Assembly: GCF_000718985.1 (NCBI RefSeq)
Contig: NZ_JODL01000043.1
Location: forward strand, 1-26,141
Source of the DNA: Streptomyces megasporus
GTDB taxonomy: Bacteria; Actinomycetota; Actinomycetes; Streptomycetales; Streptomycetaceae
Direction of reading: 5' to 3'
DNA length: 26,141 nucleotides
Shown: positions 14,921 to 22,288 of the stretch, in pieces
Layout: the number at the start of each line of letters is the position of its first letter
Position numbering within the stretch: the stretch's first letter is position 1
Translations under genes and position numbers: made by a program
The notes under the pieces: model-generated
Told to the model about the DNA's origin: nothing
The model's input: only the letters and a program-made list of their open reading frames with translations
Databases searched by the model: none

Positions 14921-14950
14921 GCCGCCTCTCCCGTCCCACGGGGAGGCGGC
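14921..14950. terminator. Terminator between the peptide gene and the LacI gene
   Basis: GCCGCCTCTCCC (14921-14932) pairs with GGGGAGGCGGC (14940-14950) through an 8-bp stem plus a short inner stem with a one-base offset. It follows the peptide gene (plus) by 31 nt and the LacI gene (minus) by 27 nt, so it can serve both. Confidence 0.55.
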
Positions 14951-14977
14951 GTCGCCGTGTGTCCGGGCCGCTTCGGA

Positions 14978-15994
14978 TCAGTGGTGGGGGGAGGAGATGC
15001 TGGAGTCGCGGACGACCAGCTCGGGGCGGAGCACGATCCGCTGGTGCCGGTGGCTCCCGGCCTCCTCGCCGGTCTCCTCGATGAGCAGGTCGGCGGCCGT
15101 CTGCCCCATCCGGGCGGCGGGCTGCCGCACCGAGGTCAGGGGCACGGCCGCTGCGGCGGCGAACTCGATGTCGTCGTAGCCGACCAGCGCCATGTCGCCC
15201 GGCACCGAGACCCCGGCCGCGAACAGCGCCTGGAGCACGCCCAGGGCCAGCAGGTCGTTCGCGCAGAACACCGCCGTCGGGCGCGGCGTCATGCCCAGCA
15301 GTCGCGCTCCGGCGTCCCGGCCGGCCGCCACGTCCAGTCGCTCGCCCTCGATCCGGCGCAGCGCTCCCTCCGGCAGCCCCGCCTCGCGCAGCGCCTCCAA
15401 GGCCCCGGTGCACCGGTCGCGGCACTGCGACAGGTGCATCGGCCCGCTCACGTAGACCAGTTCCCGGTGCCCCTGCGCCAGCAGGTGCCGGGCGGCCAGC
15501 GCTCCGCCCGTGATGTCGTCGACCGACACCGAGCAGCCCTCGGCGCTGGAGACCACCCGGTCCACCACGACGTAGGGAATGCCGTGCCGCCGGAAGTCGG
15601 CCAGGTTCCGGCCGCTGGTGTCGGCCGGGATGATCAGGACCCCGCGCACCCGCTGTTCGGCGAAGAGGGAGAGGTAGTCGGCCTCCTCCGCCGGGCTCTG
15701 GGCGCTGTTGCACAGCATCACCCCGAGCCCCTCCTGGCGGGCGGCCCGTTCGGCGCCGGCGGCGACGTCGGCGAAGAAGGGGTTGGCCATGTCCAGCACC
15801 AACAGCGCGATGATCCGGCTCCGGCCCGCCCGCAGGTGCCGTGCGGACTCGCTGCGCACGTACCCCAGTTGGGCGATCACGGCCTGCACCCGGGCCCGGG
15901 TCTCCTCCGCGACCATCTCCGGGCGGTTGATGACGTTGGAGACGGTGCCGACGGACACTCCCGCCTGACGTGCCACGTCCTTGATTCCCACCAT
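14978..15994 (-). CDS. LacI-family regulator, probable repressor of the rhamnose/lactate genes
   Basis: This 338-residue protein has an N-terminal LacI helix-turn-helix (IKDVARQAGVSVGTVSNVIN, residues 3-22, then the hinge helix RSESARHLRAGRS) and a periplasmic-binding-protein-like sugar domain (IIALLVLDMANPFFADV, VDDITGGALAARHLL, AVFCANDLLALGVLQAL, DMALVGYDDIEFA). It is encoded 145 bp downstream of rhaM on the same strand, divergent from the rha-lut operon, and LacI-type palindromes lie at both rha promoters, so it is the natural repressor with a rhamnose-pathway inducer. ATG at 15994 gives the usual MVGIKDVA start; GTG at 16003 would add three residues, and neither has a good ribosome site. 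Confidence 0.9.
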   Translation of the reverse strand: MVGIKDVARQAGVSVGTVSNVINRPEMVAEETRARVQAVIAQLGYVRSESARHLRAGRSRIIALLVLDMANPFFADVAAGAERAARQEGLGVMLCNSAQSPAEEADYLSLFAEQRVRGVLIIPADTSGRNLADFRRHGIPYVVVDRVVSSAEGCSVSVDDITGGALAARHLLAQGHRELVYVSGPMHLSQCRDRCTGALEALREAGLPEGALRRIEGERLDVAAGRDAGARLLGMTPRPTAVFCANDLLALGVLQALFAAGVSVPGDMALVGYDDIEFAAAAAVPLTSVRQPAARMGQTAADLLIEETGEEAGSHRHQRIVLRPELVVRDSSISSPHH

Positions 15995-16064
15995 GCGCGC
16001 CACGAGTCCGACCGTCCCCTGACCTGTCTGTTGTCCGCGGCACCTGCCCACGGGCCGCGCGCCC

Positions 16065-16090
16065 ATGCTACGCACCGTGCCCGCCGGTGC
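16065..16090 (-). promoter_or_regulatory. Possible internal promoter of the LacI gene
   Basis: On the minus strand TAGCAT (16065-16070) fits a -10 box about 70 bp before the LacI start. Just upstream GCACCG (16072-16077) and CGGTGC (16085-16090) form a 6-bp inverted repeat. There is no clear -35 and no TGAAA-type operator, so if active it would give regulator synthesis independent of rhaM. Confidence 0.3.
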
Positions 16091-16139
16091 ACCCACTCCG
16101 GGCCCGTCGCGCGATCCTTCCGCCCTCCGACCGTCCCGT

Positions 16140-16460
16140 TCAGTCGAGGTGGAAGACCTCGGTGAGCGGTCGCATGGCCCGGTCGGGGAGCTCGCCGTCC
16201 GGGGACTCGAAGAACTCGGCCATCTCGGCCTGCCAGCGGGCGTTGACCTCGGTCTCCTCCATCGCGGCCCGGGCCGCCTCGAAGTCCTCGGTCTCCAGGT
16301 AGCCGACGAGCAGGCCGTCCTCGCGCAGGAAGAGCGAGTAGTTGCGCCAGCCCGCCTCTCCGAGGGCGTCGAGCATCTCCGGCCAGACGGCGGCGTGGCG
16401 CTCGCGGTACTCCTCCATGCGGTCGGCACGGACCTTCAGCAGGAAACAGACGCGCTGCAC
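16140..16460 (-). CDS. rhaM: L-rhamnose mutarotase
   Basis: This 106-residue cytoplasmic enzyme interconverts the alpha and beta anomers of L-rhamnose before isomerisation. It aligns by eye with Escherichia coli RhaM (104 residues): EEYRERHAAVWPEM carries the conserved active-site His and W-P-E, RNYSLFLR carries the conserved Tyr, NARWQAEM matches the usual RWW segment with the second Trp replaced by Gln, and LTEVFHLD is the typical C-terminus. The GTG at 16460 has GAGGAG 4 nt before it. It is the first gene of the leftward arm, ahead of the LacI regulator, with its own promoter and operator. Confidence 0.92.
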   Translation of the reverse strand: MQRVCFLLKVRADRMEEYRERHAAVWPEMLDALGEAGWRNYSLFLREDGLLVGYLETEDFEAARAAMEETEVNARWQAEMAEFFESPDGELPDRAMRPLTEVFHLD

Positions 16461-16493
16461 GAAACTCCTCGTTCCTTGTGTCGCACTTGTGCA

Positions 16494-16505
16494 TGAAAGG
16501 TTTCA
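16494..16505. promoter_or_regulatory. LacI-type operator of rhaM
   Basis: TGAAAGGTTTCA has exact 5-bp inverted arms around GG. It lies about 8-19 bp downstream of the predicted rhaM transcription start, where a bound repressor would block elongation. It shares the TGAAA/TTCA arms with the site at rhaI, on the other side of the divergent region. Confidence 0.7.
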
Positions 16506-16519
16506 CTCCGAACGCACGC

Positions 16520-16548
16520 ACCGTAGAGGCGCCCCCGTCGCACGTCAA
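16520..16548 (-). promoter_or_regulatory. rhaM promoter
   Basis: On the minus strand TTGACG (16543-16548) and TACGGT (16520-16525) are separated by exactly 17 bp. The predicted start is near 16513, just upstream of the TGAAA palindrome, giving a leader of about 50 nt before the rhaM GTG. Confidence 0.65.
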
Positions 16549-16621
16549 CGGCCGCACACGAAAGCGATCACGGAATTTCTCTGTCGAGGCGGGTGGTGGG
16601 GCGGGCCTCCGGGCCGTCCCC

Positions 16622-16650
16622 TTGACACTCCTTCCGGCGCCCCCTAGCTT
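16622..16650 (+). promoter_or_regulatory. Promoter of the rhaI-lutC operon
   Basis: TTGACA (16622-16627) is a perfect -35 and TAGCTT (16645-16650) a TANNNT -10, with a 17-bp spacer. The predicted start is near 16657, immediately before the operator, giving a 45-nt leader. Confidence 0.7.
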
Positions 16651-16657
16651 TCCCGCA

Positions 16658-16671
16658 ATGAAACGATTCAT
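16658..16671. promoter_or_regulatory. LacI-type operator of the rhaI operon
   Basis: ATGAAACGATTCAT has 5-bp inverted arms (ATGAA/TTCAT) around a central CG, with one mismatch inside, the classic 14-bp LacI-family form. It covers about +1 to +15 of the predicted transcript. Confidence 0.7.
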
Positions 16672-16701
16672 GACCACGCCTGGACTCCGGGAGCGCTACG
16701 C

Positions 16702-17862
16702 ATGACCGCCGTGTCCGCCGTGAAGGCGGCCCTCAAGAACCAGGCCATCGAGACACCCTCGTGGGCCTACGGCAACTCCGGGACGCGCTTCAAGGTCTTC
16801 GCGCAACCCGGCGTGCCGCGCACCCCGCGGGAGAAGCTGGACGACGCCGCGAAGGTGCACGAGTTCACCGGCGTCGCGCCGGCCGTCGCCCTGCACATCC
16901 CCTGGGACCGCGTCGACGACTACGCCGCGCTGGCGAAGTACGCCGACGAGCGCGGGGTGCGGATCGGGGCGATCAACGCCAACGTCTTCCAGGACGACGA
17001 CTACCGGCTCGGCAGCGTCTGCCACCCCGACGCGGCCGTGCGGCGCAAGGCGCTGGACCACCTGCTGGAGTGCGTCGACATCATGGACGCCACCGGTTCC
17101 CGCGACCTGAAGCTGTGGTTCGCCGACGGCACCAACTACCCCGGCCAGGACGACGTCCGAACCCGTCAGGACCGGCTGGCCGAGGCCCTGGCCGCGGTGT
17201 ACGAGCGGCTGGGCGAGGAGCAGCGGCTGCTGCTGGAGTACAAACTCTTCGAGCCCGCCTTCTACACCACCGACGTCCCGGACTGGGGCACCGCCTACGC
17301 CCACTGCCTCAAGCTGGGCGAGAAGGCGCAGGTGGTGGTGGACACCGGTCACCACGCGCCGGGCACCAACATCGAGTTCATCGTGGCCGTGCTGCTGCGC
17401 GAGGGGAAGCTGGGCGGCTTCGACTTCAACTCCCGCTTCTACGCCGACGACGACCTGATGGTCGGCGCCGCCGACCCCTTCCAGCTCTTCCGGATCATGT
17501 ACGAGGTGGTGCGCGGCGGCGGGTACGGACCGCAGACCGCCTTCATGCTCGACCAGTGCCACAACATCGAGCCCAAGATCCCCGCGCTCATCCGCTCGGT
17601 GATGAACGTCCAGGAGGCCACCGCCAAGGCGCTGCTGGTCGACCGTGAGGCACTGGCGGCGGCCCAGGCCGCCGGCGACGTGCTGGCCTCCAACGCCGTG
17701 CTGATGGACGCCTACGACACCGACGTCCGGCCGCTGTTGGCCGAGGTCCGCGAGGAGATGGGACTGGACCCGGATCCGATCGCGGCCTACCACCGCTCGG
17801 GATGGGCCGAGCGGATCACCGAGGACCGCAAGGGCGGCCGGCAGGCCGGCTGGGGGGCGTGA
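16702..17862 (+). CDS. rhaI: L-rhamnose isomerase (RhaI, Pseudomonas stutzeri type)
   Basis: This 386-residue TIM-barrel enzyme converts L-rhamnose to L-rhamnulose. It is the RhaI type, not the longer E. coli RhaA type. Metal and substrate residues can be read in family order: Glu179 in [10 protein letters not shown], Asp214 and His217 in [13 protein letters not shown], and Asp241 with the acidic Asp249-251 loop in [18 protein letters not shown]. The N-terminal block [17 protein letters not shown] is typical. ATG at 16702 has GGGAG 8 nt before it. It is the first gene of the rightward operon, and only 2 bp separate its stop from the next start. Confidence 0.94.
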   Translation: MTAVSAVKAALKNQAIETPSWAYGNSGTRFKVFAQPGVPRTPREKLDDAAKVHEFTGVAPAVALHIPWDRVDDYAALAKYADERGVRIGAINANVFQDDDYRLGSVCHPDAAVRRKALDHLLECVDIMDATGSRDLKLWFADGTNYPGQDDVRTRQDRLAEALAAVYERLGEEQRLLLEYKLFEPAFYTTDVPDWGTAYAHCLKLGEKAQVVVDTGHHAPGTNIEFIVAVLLREGKLGGFDFNSRFYADDDLMVGAADPFQLFRIMYEVVRGGGYGPQTAFMLDQCHNIEPKIPALIRSVMNVQEATAKALLVDREALAAAQAAGDVLASNAVLMDAYDTDVRPLLAEVREEMGLDPDPIAAYHRSGWAERITEDRKGGRQAGWGA

Positions 17863-17864
17863 CC

Positions 17865-19934
17865 ATGGCGGAGCAGACCACGACCGAGCACCCCGCGGAG
17901 CCGAACGAGACCGTCGAGGCGCTCCTGGCGCGCTCCCACCGGCTCGGCGCGGACCCGCGGAACACCAACTACGCGGGCGGCAACACCTCCGCCAAGGGCA
18001 CCGTCACCGACCCCGTCACCGGCGGCGACGTCGAACTGCTGTGGGTCAAGGGGTCGGGCGGGGACCTGGGCACCCTGACCGAGCGGGGCCTGGCGGTGCT
18101 GCGCCTGGACCGGCTGCGCGCCCTGAAGGACGTCTACCCGGGCGTGGAGCGCGAGGACGAGATGGTCGCCGCGTTCGACTACTGCCTGCACGGCAAGGGC
18201 GGCGCGGCCCCGTCCATCGACACCGCCATGCACGGCCTGGTGGAAGCCGCCCACGTGGACCACCTCCACCCCGACTCCGGCATCGCGCTGGCCTGCGCGG
18301 CCGACGGGGAGAAGCTGACCGCCGAGTGCTTCGGCGACCGTGTGGTGTGGGTCCCCTGGCGCCGCCCCGGTTTCCAGCTCGGGCTGGACATCGCCGCCAT
18401 CAAGGAGGCCAACCCGCAGGCGATCGGCTGCATCCTGGGCGGGCACGGCATCACCGCCTGGGGCGACACCTCCGAGGAGTGCGAGCGCAACTCGCTGGAG
18501 ATCATCCGCACCGCCGAGGCGTTCCTCGCCGAACGCGGCAGGGCCGAGCCGTTCGGGGCGGTGCTCGACGGGTACGAGCCGCTGCCAAAGGCCGAGCGTC
18601 GGGAGCGGGCCGCCGCGCTGGCGCCGCACATCCGGGCGATCGCCTCCGCCGACCGGCCGCAGGTCGGCCACTTCACCGACTCCGAGGTGGTGCTGGACTT
18701 CCTGGCCCGTGCCGAGCACCCGCGGCTGGCGGCCCTGGGCACCTCCTGCCCGGACCACTTCCTGCGCACCAAGGTCCGCCCCCTGGTGCTGGACCTGCCC
18801 GCGACCGCGCCGGTCGAGGACGCCGTCGCCCGGCTGAGGGAACTGCACGCCGAGTACCGCGCGGAGTACGCCGCCTACTACGAGCGGCACGCCGACGCGG
18901 ACTCCCCGGCGATGCGCGGCGCCGACCCGGCGATCGTCCTCGTCCCCGGCGTGGGGATGTTCTCCTTCGGCAAGGACAAGCAGACCGCGCGGGTGGCGGG
19001 CGAGTTCTACGTCAACGCGATCAACGTGATGCGCGGCGCGGAGGCGGTCTCCTCCTACGCGCCGATCGAGGAGTCGGAGAAGTTCCGCATCGAGTACTGG
19101 GAGCTGGAGGAGGCCAAGCTGCGCCGGATGCCGGCGCCCAAGCCGCTGGCCTGCCGGGTCGCCCTGGTCACCGGCGCGGGCTCCGGCATCGGACGGGCCA
19201 TCGCGCACCGCCTGGCCGCCGAGGGCGCCTGCGTGGTGGTCGCCGACCTCGACGCGGGGAACGCCGAGAAGGTCGCCGAGGAGATCGGCGGACCGGACAA
19301 GGCGGTGGCGGTGGCGGTGGACGTCACCGACGAGGAGCGGATCGCCGAGGCGTTCAAGGCGGCCGTCCTCGCCTTCGGCGGGGTGGACCTGGTGGTGAAC
19401 AACGCGGGCATCTCCATCTCCAAGCCGCTGCTGGAGACGTCGGCGAAGGACTGGGACCTGCAGCACGCCATCATGGCCCGCGGTTCCTTCCTGGTCTCCC
19501 GCGAGGCCGCCCGTGTGATGATCGCCCAGGGGCTGGGCGGCGACATCGTCTACATCGCCTCCAAGAACGCCGTCTTCGCCGGTCCCAACAACATCGCCTA
19601 CGGCGCCACCAAGGCCGACCAGGCCCACCAGGTGCGCCTGCTGGCCGCCGAGTTGGGCGAGCACGGCATCCGCGTCAACGGCGTCAACCCCGACGGGGTG
19701 GTGCGCGGCTCCGGCATCTTCGCCAGTGGTTGGGGCGCGCAGCGTGCCGCCGTCTACGGCGTCCCGGAGGAGAAGCTCGGCGAGTTCTACGCCCAGCGCA
19801 CCCTCCTCAAGCGCGAGGTGCTGCCCGAGCACGTCGCGAACGCGGTCTTCGCCCTCACCGGCGGCGACCTCAGCCACACCACCGGGCTGCACGTCCCGGT
19901 GGACGCGGGCGTCGCGGCGGCCTTCCTCCGCTGA
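17865..19934 (+). CDS. rhaEW: Bifunctional rhamnulose-1-phosphate aldolase / lactaldehyde dehydrogenase (RhaEW type)
   Basis: This 689-residue fusion has an N-terminal class II aldolase domain and a C-terminal short-chain dehydrogenase. The aldolase splits L-rhamnulose-1-phosphate to DHAP and L-lactaldehyde; zinc ligands are seen as His133 and His135 in HLHPDSG and His194 in GGHGIT. The dehydrogenase, starting near residue 430, has the Rossmann loop GAGSGIG (437-443), NNAG and the Y-x-x-x-K pair Tyr579/Lys583, and oxidises lactaldehyde to L-lactate. The length is normal for the family. ATG at 17865 begins right after the rhaI stop, and no separate ribosome site is obvious, so translation is probably coupled. 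It supplies the L-lactate used by lutABC downstream. Confidence 0.93.
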   Translation: MAEQTTTEHPAEPNETVEALLARSHRLGADPRNTNYAGGNTSAKGTVTDPVTGGDVELLWVKGSGGDLGTLTERGLAVLRLDRLRALKDVYPGVEREDEMVAAFDYCLHGKGGAAPSIDTAMHGLVEAAHVDHLHPDSGIALACAADGEKLTAECFGDRVVWVPWRRPGFQLGLDIAAIKEANPQAIGCILGGHGITAWGDTSEECERNSLEIIRTAEAFLAERGRAEPFGAVLDGYEPLPKAERRERAAALAPHIRAIASADRPQVGHFTDSEVVLDFLARAEHPRLAALGTSCPDHFLRTKVRPLVLDLPATAPVEDAVARLRELHAEYRAEYAAYYERHADADSPAMRGADPAIVLVPGVGMFSFGKDKQTARVAGEFYVNAINVMRGAEAVSSYAPIEESEKFRIEYWELEEAKLRRMPAPKPLACRVALVTGAGSGIGRAIAHRLAAEGACVVVADLDAGNAEKVAEEIGGPDKAVAVAVDVTDEERIAEAFKAAVLAFGGVDLVVNNAGISISKPLLETSAKDWDLQHAIMARGSFLVSREAARVMIAQGLGGDIVYIASKNAVFAGPNNIAYGATKADQAHQVRLLAAELGEHGIRVNGVNPDGVVRGSGIFASGWGAQRAAVYGVPEEKLGEFYAQRTLLKREVLPEHVANAVFALTGGDLSHTTGLHVPVDAGVAAAFLR

Positions 19935-19952
19935 CGTCCGTCCCCCGTGACC

Positions 19953-20002
19953 CCTGCCCGGCGATCGCGTGCCCTGTCGTGCCACCGCGGTCGTCGGGCA
20001 GG
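19953..20002 (+). promoter_or_regulatory. Long intercistronic hairpin between rhaEW and rhaB
   Basis: The arms 19953-19969 (CCTGCCCGGCGATCGCG) and 19986-20002 pair over 17 bp with two G-U wobbles and a 16-nt loop. This is the only real gap (96 bp) in an otherwise overlapping operon. Possible roles are partial termination, RNase pausing or processing, or protection of one mRNA half; a protein-binding site is less likely because the DNA arms are imperfect. Confidence 0.55.
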
Positions 20003-20030
20003 TTCCAACCCATTCACCCGCGAGGTCCCC

Positions 20031-21521
20031 GTGTCCCCATCCCCACCCGGTCCCCTGTCCTTCGCCGCCGTCGACCTGGGCGCCTCCAGCGGGCGCGTCA
20101 TGGTGGGCACGGTCGGGCCCGGCACCCTGGAGCTGCGCGAGGCGCACCGCTTCCCCAACCGTCCCGTCCGTGCGGCGGGCACCCTGTACTGGGACATCCT
20201 CGGCCTGTACCGGGGTGTGCTGGACGGGCTGCGGGCGGTGGGCAGGGCCGTGCCGGAGGCGCGCCCGGCCTCCGTCGGCATCGACTCCTGGGCGGTGGAC
20301 CACGGGTTGCTGGACGCCTCGGGCACGTTGCTGGGCAATCCGGTGCACTACCGCGACGGCCGCACCGACGGCGCGGCCGAGCGGGCCGCGGCCGTGATGC
20401 CGCCAAAGGAGCTGTACGCGGCCACCGGCCTGCAGCACCAGCCGTTCAACACCCTCCACCAGCTCACGGCGGCGCGGGGGACGGTCGCGCCGACCGTCGC
20501 CCGACACCTGCTGCTGATCCCCGATCTGATCGCGTACTGGCTGACCGGCGAGCTGGGCACCGAGCTGACCAACGCCTCCACCACCCAGTTGATCGACCCG
20601 CGCACCGGGGACTGGGCGCGTGACGTGGCGGAGGCGTTCGACGTCGACCTGTCGCTGTTCCCGCCGCTGCGCCGGCCGGGCGACCGGATCGGCGAGCTGC
20701 TCGGGGACGTCCTGGAGGAGACCGGGCTGACCGGACCGGTGCCGGTCACGGCCGTCGGCTCGCACGACACCGCCTCCGCCGTGGCCGGGGTCCCGGCGGA
20801 CGGCGGCCGGGCGTTCGCCTACATCGCCACCGGCACCTGGTCGCTGGCCGGCGTGGAGTTGGAGGCGCCCGTGCTCACCGAGGAGTCCCGCCGCGCCAAC
20901 TTCACCAACGAGCTGGGGGTGGACGGCACGGTCCGCTACCTGCGGAACATCATGGGTCTGTGGCTCCTCCAGGAGTGTCTGCGCGCCTGGGAGGCCGACG
21001 GACTGCGGCCGGAGTTGGGGACGCTGCTGCGCAAGGCGGCGAAGGCCCCCGCGCTGCGCTCGGTGGTGGACGCGGGCGATCCGGGCTTCCTGGCCCCGGG
21101 CCGGATGCCCGAGCGGGTGGCCGAGGCCTGTCGCCGCACCGGTCAGCCGGTCCCGCGCGATCCGGCCGAGACGGTCCGCTGCGTGCTGGACTCCCTGGCC
21201 CTGGCCCACCGCAGGGCCGTCGCCGACGCCCGGCGGCTGTCGGGACGGGAGGTGGAGGTGGTGCACATCGTCGGCGGCGGGGTGCACAACGAGCTGTTGT
21301 GTCAGCTCACGGCCGATGCCTGCGGGCTGCCGGTGGTCGCCGGTCCGGCCGAGGCGGCGGCGTTCGGGAACGTCCTGGTCCAGGCGCGCGCCGCCGGCGC
21401 CGTCCACGGCGACCTGGCCGAGCTGAGGTCGCTGCTGCGCGCCACCCAGCCGCTGCGGCACCATGAGCCCATGGGTGATCGTGACGCCTGGCGACGGGCG
21501 GAGGCCGTGGTATGCGCGTAG
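20031..21521 (+). CDS. rhaB: L-rhamnulokinase
   Basis: This 496-residue FGGY-family carbohydrate kinase phosphorylates L-rhamnulose. AAVDLGASSGRVMVG near residue 12 is the ATP-binding phosphate loop characteristic of RhaB. GIDSWAVDHGLLD carries a catalytic-type Asp. NTLHQL, LLIPDLIAYWLTGE, NASTTQLIDP, GSHDTASAVAGVP and IVGGGVHNELLCQLTAD are the expected later blocks in family order. The GTG start at 20031 has GAGG 5 nt before it and opens a few residues before the phosphate loop. Its 3' end overlaps lutA by 10 bp. The kinase lies after the aldolase gene, but the pathway does not depend on gene order. Confidence 0.94.
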   Translation: MSPSPPGPLSFAAVDLGASSGRVMVGTVGPGTLELREAHRFPNRPVRAAGTLYWDILGLYRGVLDGLRAVGRAVPEARPASVGIDSWAVDHGLLDASGTLLGNPVHYRDGRTDGAAERAAAVMPPKELYAATGLQHQPFNTLHQLTAARGTVAPTVARHLLLIPDLIAYWLTGELGTELTNASTTQLIDPRTGDWARDVAEAFDVDLSLFPPLRRPGDRIGELLGDVLEETGLTGPVPVTAVGSHDTASAVAGVPADGGRAFAYIATGTWSLAGVELEAPVLTEESRRANFTNELGVDGTVRYLRNIMGLWLLQECLRAWEADGLRPELGTLLRKAAKAPALRSVVDAGDPGFLAPGRMPERVAEACRRTGQPVPRDPAETVRCVLDSLALAHRRAVADARRLSGREVEVVHIVGGGVHNELLCQLTADACGLPVVAGPAEAAAFGNVLVQARAAGAVHGDLAELRSLLRATQPLRHHEPMGDRDAWRRAEAVVCA

Positions 21522-22288
21522 CACTGTTCGTCACGTGTGTGACCGACACGCTCTACCCGGGCACCGGGCGGGCCACGGTCGACCTGTTGGAGCGGCTGGG
21601 GGTGGCGGTGGACTTCCCCCTCGCCCAAAGCTGCTGCGGGCAGCCGCAGTTCAACACCGGCTACCGGCGCGAGACCGAGCCGCTGGTGCGCCGCCACGTC
21701 GAGGCGTTCCGCGACTACGACCACGTCGTCACCCCGTCCGGCTCGTGCGCGGCGATGGTGCGGGAGAACCACCCGCGCGTCGCCGCCCGCGGCGGTGACG
21801 CCGCCCTGGAGCGGGTCGCGACCGAGGTCGCGTCGAGGACGTACGAGTTGAGCGAGTTCCTGGTGGACGTGCTGGGCGTGACGGACGTGGGCGCGTACTA
21901 CCCGCACACCGTCACCTACCACCCGACCTGCCACGGCATGCGGACGCTGGGGCTGGGCGATCGCCCCCGCCGGCTGTTGGAGAACGTGCGCGGGTTGGAG
22001 TTGGTCGAGTTGCCGGCCGCCGACCAGTGCTGCGGTTTCGGCGGGACCTTCGCGGTGAAGAACGCGGCGGTGTCGGCGGCGATGGGCGCGGACAAGGCGC
22101 GCAACATCGAGAACACCGGTGCCGAGGCGGTGTGCGCGGTCGACAACTCCTGTCTGATGCACATCGGCGGGACCCTGTCCCGGCGGGGTTCCACGGTCCG
22201 AGCCGTCCACCTCGCCGAGATCCTGGCCGCCACCGAAGACGGCACGGAACGAGCCGCCGAGGACGGCACGAGGAGGAGCACGCGATGA
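21512..22288 (+). CDS. lutA: L-lactate dehydrogenase complex subunit LutA (LldE)
   Basis: This 258-residue protein is the cysteine-rich (Fe-S)-binding subunit of the LutABC complex, which oxidises L-lactate to pyruvate. Its two CCG-type motifs are SCCGQPQFNTG with Cys41-42 and QCCGFGGTF with Cys173-174, each with a further upstream Cys, and they probably hold 4Fe-4S clusters as in heterodisulfide-reductase-like subunits. YHPTCHGMRTLGL lies between them. ATG at 21512 overlaps the end of rhaB by 10 bp. The gene ends in a 4-bp ATGA overlap with lutB. The length is normal for LutA. Confidence 0.93.
   Translation: MRVALFVTCVTDTLYPGTGRATVDLLERLGVAVDFPLAQSCCGQPQFNTGYRRETEPLVRRHVEAFRDYDHVVTPSGSCAAMVRENHPRVAARGGDAALERVATEVASRTYELSEFLVDVLGVTDVGAYYPHTVTYHPTCHGMRTLGLGDRPRRLLENVRGLELVELPAADQCCGFGGTFAVKNAAVSAAMGADKARNIENTGAEAVCAVDNSCLMHIGGTLSRRGSTVRAVHLAEILAATEDGTERAAEDGTRRSTR

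Noticed and set aside
16560..16590. A third TGAAA-type operator candidate near CGAAAGCGATCACG
   Set aside because: The arms are not complementary beyond one or two bases, and no promoter element is positioned for it.
17787..21524. A 1245-codon open frame antisense to rhaI-rhaEW-rhaB
   Set aside because: It mirrors codons of three well-recognised genes, has Gly/Val/Asp/Arg/His-rich low-complexity composition and no ribosome site or motif. Long antisense frames are expected in GC-rich coding DNA.
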